Positions 31,899 through 35,826 of a stretch of DNA of 35,826 nt are shown here, in pieces (position 1 is the first letter of the stretch; each line of letters opens with the position of its first letter). The notes below the pieces were generated by a model, which saw nothing but the letters and a program-made list of their open reading frames with translations, searched no databases and was not told the DNA's origin. Where the stretch lies: assembly GCA_024640365.1 (NCBI GenBank), contig JAHEFE010000028.1, positions 1 through 35,826 on the forward strand, written 5' to 3'. This DNA comes from Woeseiaceae bacterium. GTDB lineage: Bacteria > Pseudomonadota > Gammaproteobacteria > Steroidobacterales > Woeseiaceae. The position numbers and the translations under genes are program-made.

Positions 31899-33062
31899 AT
31901 GAGCAACGAAGTCAGGCAGATCATGCTCGAGTATGCTGATCGGTCCGGCCTGGCGCTCGCTGCGCAGTCACCGATTCGTTATCTCTGGACGGATGCGCAT
32001 GCCGTTTGCAACTTTCTAAGCCTGTATCAAACGAGCGGCGATGCGCAGTTCCGTCATTTGGCTATAGACCTGATTAACCAGGTCCATCATGTGCTTGGTA
32101 AACACCGGGCGGACGATACGCGTCGCGGCTGGATCAGCGGGCTGAGCGCAATAGATGGAGAGCAGCATCCGACAGCGGGTGGTCTGCGGATAGGCAAGAC
32201 GCTCAACGAACGAGGAGTCAACGAAGCATTCGATGATCACCTCGAGTGGGATCGTGATGGACAATATTTCCATTACCTGACCAAGTGGATGCACGCTCTA
32301 AGTCGAGCGGCGCTTGTGCTGGACGAACCTCACTATTGTCGATGGGCCGAAGAGTTGGCCCAGGCAGCACATACTGGATTTACGACGGTTGATCCATTTG
32401 GAGGCAGAAAATATCTGTGTTGGAAAATGAGTATCGACCTGTCTCGCCCATTGGTCTTATCGGCTGGTATGCACGATCCTCTCGACGGTTACATAACCTA
32501 CAACGAAATTTTGCAGTGCGCCGAGCGGTTTCCGAGCGCAGGAATGCCATCCGACTTACATAAAGAAATTACCGAGACCGAGGCAATGATGGAGGCACAG
32601 CGCTGGCAGACTACGGACCCGCTTGGTATTGGCGGACTTTTGTTTGACGGGTGTCGAACGCTACAGTTGGCAGTGATGGGTCGTCACTGTCGTACTATTA
32701 CGCTCGAGTTATTAAAAGCGGCGCGTGAAAGTATGACTGCTTTTGCGCGACACTTTGATCCAGAGATCTCAGCTGATCGACGCCTGGCTTTTCGAGAACT
32801 GGGATTAGCCATCGGGCTACACGCCGTTACTCGTATGCAACATATGGTCGACATCAATTCGACGCCCAATATTGCGGGCTTGCGTCGAGAGTTTGAGGCT
32901 CTTGGTAAATATGCGCCTCTGGCCACGACCATCGAAAGCTTCTGGCGGGAACCCGGCAATCAGCGATCGCGTTCGTGGCTCGATCATCGCGATATTAACA
33001 GCGTGATGCTCGCAACCAGCTTGCTGCCTGATGAGTTTCTTTCGCTTAATGGAATCTCGTAA
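31899..33062 (+). CDS. Conserved-looking protein of unknown function, possible helical toroid
   Basis: 387 residues, 33 bases behind the Pcm-esterase fusion on the same strand, so probably co-transcribed. No signal peptide or membrane helix. It is rich in Trp, His and Asp and consists of repeated amphipathic helix pairs (for example around 18-50, 120-165, 225-285), the look of an (alpha/alpha)-toroid as in several glycosidase and lyase families; Trp-Thr-Asp-Ala-His near 30 and Asp-Asp-His-Leu-Glu-Trp-Asp-Arg-Asp-Gly near 113 could line a pocket. I do not recognise the family and assign no reaction. The plausible coding signals are long open length, GGAG upstream and codon use like its neighbours. 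Confidence 0.75.
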   Translation: MSNEVRQIMLEYADRSGLALAAQSPIRYLWTDAHAVCNFLSLYQTSGDAQFRHLAIDLINQVHHVLGKHRADDTRRGWISGLSAIDGEQHPTAGGLRIGKTLNERGVNEAFDDHLEWDRDGQYFHYLTKWMHALSRAALVLDEPHYCRWAEELAQAAHTGFTTVDPFGGRKYLCWKMSIDLSRPLVLSAGMHDPLDGYITYNEILQCAERFPSAGMPSDLHKEITETEAMMEAQRWQTTDPLGIGGLLFDGCRTLQLAVMGRHCRTITLELLKAARESMTAFARHFDPEISADRRLAFRELGLAIGLHAVTRMQHMVDINSTPNIAGLRREFEALGKYAPLATTIESFWREPGNQRSRSWLDHRDINSVMLATSLLPDEFLSLNGIS

Positions 33063-33186
33063 GACGACGACGGTGTGGATTCTCACTTAAGTCGCTGATT
33101 CCATTTGAGGTTCGCTAGTCGGGCGCTTCACTCGCTTCTCAGCTAGAATTAATCCAGAATAGATTGCTTGCCGAGCATGGGTTGTG

Positions 33187-33230
33187 GCCTGTAACCAGGC
33201 GTGGGGTTACAACTTCTCGAACGCCTGGTT
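33187..33230 (+). promoter_or_regulatory. Mutually exclusive hairpins in the leader of the molybdenum hydroxylase operon
   Basis: Three overlapping inverted repeats share one arm. GCCTG (33187-33191) can pair with CAGGC (33196-33200); GTAACC (33191-33196) with GGTTAC (33205-33210); and AACCAGGCGT (33193-33202) perfectly with ACGCCTGGTT (33221-33230). Only one of these can form at a time. The set ends six bases before the Shine-Dalgarno GGGGAA (33237-33242) of the first gene. This is the shape of an attenuator or translational switch; no known riboswitch consensus is recognised. Confidence 0.5.
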
Positions 33231-33245
33231 TGCGTGGGGAATCCA

Positions 33246-33704
33246 ATGACGACAGAGATTAAGCTCAACGGTAAGACATTATCGCTGGACGCAGATCCGG
33301 ACATGCCGCTGCTGTGGGCTATTCGAGATCTGGCGGGTATGACAGGCACCAAGTTCGGTTGCGGTAAAGCATTATGCGGCGCTTGCACCGTACACGTTGA
33401 TGGGCAGCCGGTTCGCTCCTGCTCTTACCCCATATCAGCCGCTGCGGGTAAATCGGTAACCACGATCGAGGGTCTTTCCGCTGATGGCAGTCATCCGGTA
33501 CAGGTGGCATGGCGTGAATTAAATGTCCCGCAATGTGGTTACTGCCAGTCTGGACAGATCATGAGCGCCGTCGCGCTCCTTGAAAAGAATCCAAATCCCT
33601 CCGATGCAGATATCGATAGTGCGATGAGCGGCAATATTTGTCGTTGCGGCACTTACACGCGAATTCGTGCAGCTATACACAAAGCAGCGGAGGCGAAGTC
33701 ATGA
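33246..33704 (+). CDS. [2Fe-2S] subunit of a molybdenum hydroxylase (IorA-like)
   Basis: 152 residues from ATG 33246 (GGGGAA upstream), the standard length for isoquinoline 1-oxidoreductase alpha and related small subunits; the 33201 frame start is rejected. Plant-type [2Fe-2S] cluster Cys39, Cys44, Cys47, Cys59 and the C-terminal helical cluster Cys97-x-x-Cys100 ... Cys132-x-Cys134 are complete. It passes electrons from the molybdenum site to an external acceptor. Its TGA overlaps the ATG of the large subunit (ATGA at 33701-33704), giving translational coupling. No FAD subunit gene lies between, which is typical of the two-subunit Ior/aldehyde oxidoreductase type using cytochrome c. Confidence 0.95.
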   Translation: MTTEIKLNGKTLSLDADPDMPLLWAIRDLAGMTGTKFGCGKALCGACTVHVDGQPVRSCSYPISAAAGKSVTTIEGLSADGSHPVQVAWRELNVPQCGYCQSGQIMSAVALLEKNPNPSDADIDSAMSGNICRCGTYTRIRAAIHKAAEAKS

Positions 33705-35826
33705 AAAATATTATCCAGGGCATCAGCCTGATTAGTCGTCGCGATTTCATTCGTAATACCGGCCTTGCCGGGGGCGGCCTTATTATTGCCGCGAATTTTT
33801 CTGCGTGCTCGAAAGAGCCTGAATTACCGGGCGGTGATTTTGCACCCAACGTTTACGTAAACTTGCACGAAAACGGCGACGTGGAAATTGTCTGCCATCG
33901 TTCGGAAATGGGTCAGGGTGTTCGGACCTCTATGGTGCAGGTTGTTGCCGACGAAATGGATGCCGAATGGGGTCGGGTGAAGTTGTTGCAAGCCACCGGC
34001 GACGCAAAATACGGTGATCAGAATACAGACGGTTCAACGAGTATTCGTAATCAGTTCGATTTGATGCGCAACGCAGGTGCCGTTACCCGCCAATTGCTGG
34101 TTACGGCGGCGGCAGCAGCGTGGAGTGTACCGGCATCTGAGTGCGTGGCTCGAAATCACGCCGTATACCACGATGCATCGGGCAAAGAGCTTGGCTATGG
34201 CAAGCTCGCTGGATCGGCCGCGACGCTCCCGATTCCCGAGCACGTGGACTTCAAGGATCCGTCCGATTACCGCTACATCGGCAAGCCGGTGGACACGATA
34301 GACGGAATGGATTTCACGATTGGTGCTGCAACTTTCGGCATCGACGCGGTCCTGCCGGGAATGTTGTATGCATCAATCGAACGCTCACCGGTGGTCGGCG
34401 GCAAGCTGGTTTCTGTTGATGACACAGCGGCACGCGCCGTTGCGGGTGTTGTCGATGTTATTCAACTAGGCGACGGCACATCGCCGCCGGTTTTCAATCC
34501 ACTCGGTGGCGTCGCTGTACTGGCGACCAATACCTGGTCAGCACAGAAAGGCCGGCAAGCGTTGCAGATCAAGTGGGACCTTGGAGCCAATGCCAGTCAT
34601 AACTCAGCGGATTATCGTAAGCAGCTCGAAGCGGCCGTCAATGCAGAAGGCTCGACGGTGCTTGCACGTGGTGACGTTCCGGCGGCACTCGCTGGTGCAG
34701 CCAAGAAGCTCGAGGCCACGTACTACGCACCGTACTTGTCGCAGGCGCCGATGGAGCCCCCGGCCGCGGCTGCTATCGTGAATGAAGATGGCAGTTGCGC
34801 TGTTTGGGCGTGTACACAGGATCCGCAAACCGCTCGGGGCGTCGTTGCCGGCGCGCTGGGCATCGACCCCAGTCAGGTAACGGTCAATGTCACTTTGTTA
34901 GGCGGTGCTTTCGGCAGGAAATCGAAACCAGACTTCATTGCCGAAGCAGCGCTGCTCGCGAAGAAGAGCGGCAAGCCTGTCAAGGTAACCTGGACCAGAG
35001 AAGACGACATTCAGCACGGCTATTTCCACTCTGTAAGTTGCCAGCATTTACAGGCAGGTCTTGATGCGGACGGCAACGCTACAGCGTGGCTGCAACGCAC
35101 GGTATTCCCCTCGATCATGTCAACATTTGGTCCTGCAGATGGCCCTGCGCCTTTGGAGCTTTCTCTTGGCTGTCTGGATAATCCGTACGCAATCGACAAC
35201 ATGAAGATTGAGGCGTGCAAGGCATCGGCGCATTTGAGGATTGGTTGGTTACGCTCCGTCTGCAATATATTTCACGCCTTCGCGGCCAGTAGTTTTGCCG
35301 ATGAGTTGGCGCACGCGGCAGGCCGAGATTCCAAAGATTATTTGCTTGATCTGATTGGTCCGGACAGGAATGTCGATCCGGCGGAGAGCGGTGCCACGTA
35401 CGAAAATTATGGGCATTCTCTGGCGGATCACCCGATAGACACGGCGCGTTTGAAAGGCGTTCTCGCGAAGGCTGCCGAAATGGCGGACTGGGGACGCGAC
35501 GTGCCGGCTGGGCACGGACTGGGTATCGCCGTGCATCGCTCGTTCGTTGGTTACGTCGCGACGGCGGCGGAAGTCAGTGTCAGTAAAGAAGGCAAACTCA
35601 AGGTCGAGGAGCTATGGACGGCTATTGATGCGGGTACGGTGGTCAATCCGGATCGCGTCAAGGCGCAAATGGAAGGTGCCGGCATATTCGGGATGAGCCT
35701 CACGTTGCACGGGCAAATTACCGCTGCGGGCGGGGTGGTCGAGCAAGGTAACTTTGACACCTATCCAGTGATTCGCATGAGCGAATCGCCGAAAGCGATC
35801 AACGTGCACATCATGGAGTCTGATGC
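33701..35826 (+). CDS. Molybdopterin-binding large subunit (IorB-like), partial
   Basis: Open to the right edge: 708 codons without a stop. Begins with a Tat-type signal Ser-Arg-Arg-Asp-Phe-Ile-Arg (about 12-18) followed by Gly/Ala/Ile-rich hydrophobic residues and Phe-Ser-Ala-Cys at about 31-34, so it may be a Tat-exported lipoprotein. Xanthine-dehydrogenase-family molybdopterin motifs follow: Gly-Gln-Gly-Val-Arg-Thr near 72, Leu-Gly-Gly-Ala-Phe-Gly-Arg-Lys in the middle, and [11 protein letters not shown] near the end of the visible part. The periplasmic enzyme hydroxylates an N-heterocycle or oxidises an aldehyde, with water as oxygen donor. Name iorB is likely but the substrate is not provable. 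Confidence 0.92.
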   Translation, partial: MKNIIQGISLISRRDFIRNTGLAGGGLIIAANFSACSKEPELPGGDFAPNVYVNLHENGDVEIVCHRSEMGQGVRTSMVQVVADEMDAEWGRVKLLQATGDAKYGDQNTDGSTSIRNQFDLMRNAGAVTRQLLVTAAAAAWSVPASECVARNHAVYHDASGKELGYGKLAGSAATLPIPEHVDFKDPSDYRYIGKPVDTIDGMDFTIGAATFGIDAVLPGMLYASIERSPVVGGKLVSVDDTAARAVAGVVDVIQLGDGTSPPVFNPLGGVAVLATNTWSAQKGRQALQIKWDLGANASHNSADYRKQLEAAVNAEGSTVLARGDVPAALAGAAKKLEATYYAPYLSQAPMEPPAAAAIVNEDGSCAVWACTQDPQTARGVVAGALGIDPSQVTVNVTLLGGAFGRKSKPDFIAEAALLAKKSGKPVKVTWTREDDIQHGYFHSVSCQHLQAGLDADGNATAWLQRTVFPSIMSTFGPADGPAPLELSLGCLDNPYAIDNMKIEACKASAHLRIGWLRSVCNIFHAFAASSFADELAHAAGRDSKDYLLDLIGPDRNVDPAESGATYENYGHSLADHPIDTARLKGVLAKAAEMADWGRDVPAGHGLGIAVHRSFVGYVATAAEVSVSKEGKLKVEELWTAIDAGTVVNPDRVKAQMEGAGIFGMSLTLHGQITAAGGVVEQGNFDTYPVIRMSESPKAINVHIMESD

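Noticed and set aside
33063-33245. Molybdenum-cofactor riboswitch in the IorAB leader
   Set aside because: I could not match the Moco motif secondary structure; only short competing hairpins are visible, so no riboswitch class is claimed.
1-35826. tRNA, rRNA, CRISPR, prophage or insertion sequence
   Set aside because: No clover-leaf, spaced repeat array, transposase, integrase or terminal inverted repeat pair was seen on either strand.

Overview
The window reads as an ordinary chromosomal stretch of a free-living Gram-negative bacterium, most likely a marine or sediment gammaproteobacterium. The main reasons are rlmJ, a YhhW-type pirin next to azoR, MipA/OmpV and NodT-type outer-membrane proteins, a TonB-dependent receptor, numerous lipoproteins and a base composition a little over 50% GC by eye. 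I see no rRNA, tRNA, CRISPR array, insertion sequence or phage gene. The family or genus cannot be resolved from the sequence alone.

Layout. 1-234 is the tail of an unidentified gene. 527-5936 is a tightly packed five-gene envelope operon: two-pore-helix-type ion channel, AI-2E family permease, NodT outer-membrane factor, HlyD adaptor and DUF2955 inner-membrane protein. 5976-7700 (minus) holds a diguanylate cyclase with an RpfC-like membrane sensor, a small secreted repeat protein just upstream of it and an unlisted 44-residue membrane protein. 8108-15755 is a substrate-uptake and catabolism locus: Spns-type MFS transporter and type B carboxylesterase on plus; TetR regulator, AlkK-like acyl-CoA ligase and TonB-dependent receptor on minus, with a strong intrinsic terminator between receptor and ligase. 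16208-17869 encodes two lipoproteins. 17976-21472 (minus) encodes a DUF2141-MipA/OmpV fusion, arylamine N-acetyltransferase, pirin quercetinase and azoreductase, with a divergent LysR regulator at 21580.

22567-23433 (minus) is a membrane-anchored dihaem cytochrome c, divergent from an alkylglycerone-phosphate-synthase-like flavoprotein (23759). Then come a YjdF/DUF2238 membrane protein, a second copy of the Cys-repeat lipoprotein family (26197-27078, paralogue of 17000-17869), a POT-family transporter lacking the usual proton-coupling motif, and rlmJ. 29862-33062 encodes a Pcm-erythromycin-esterase fusion and an unknown protein. The window ends in an IorAB-like molybdenum hydroxylase operon whose leader has mutually exclusive hairpins; its large subunit runs off the edge.

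The most original material is the paralogous Cys-framed-repeat lipoproteins, the secreted repeat protein coupled to a possible fatty-acid-sensing diguanylate cyclase, the Pcm-esterase fusion with its unknown partner, and the competing hairpins ahead of the molybdenum hydroxylase. None of these is proven to be a new system; all are testable from sequence comparisons.
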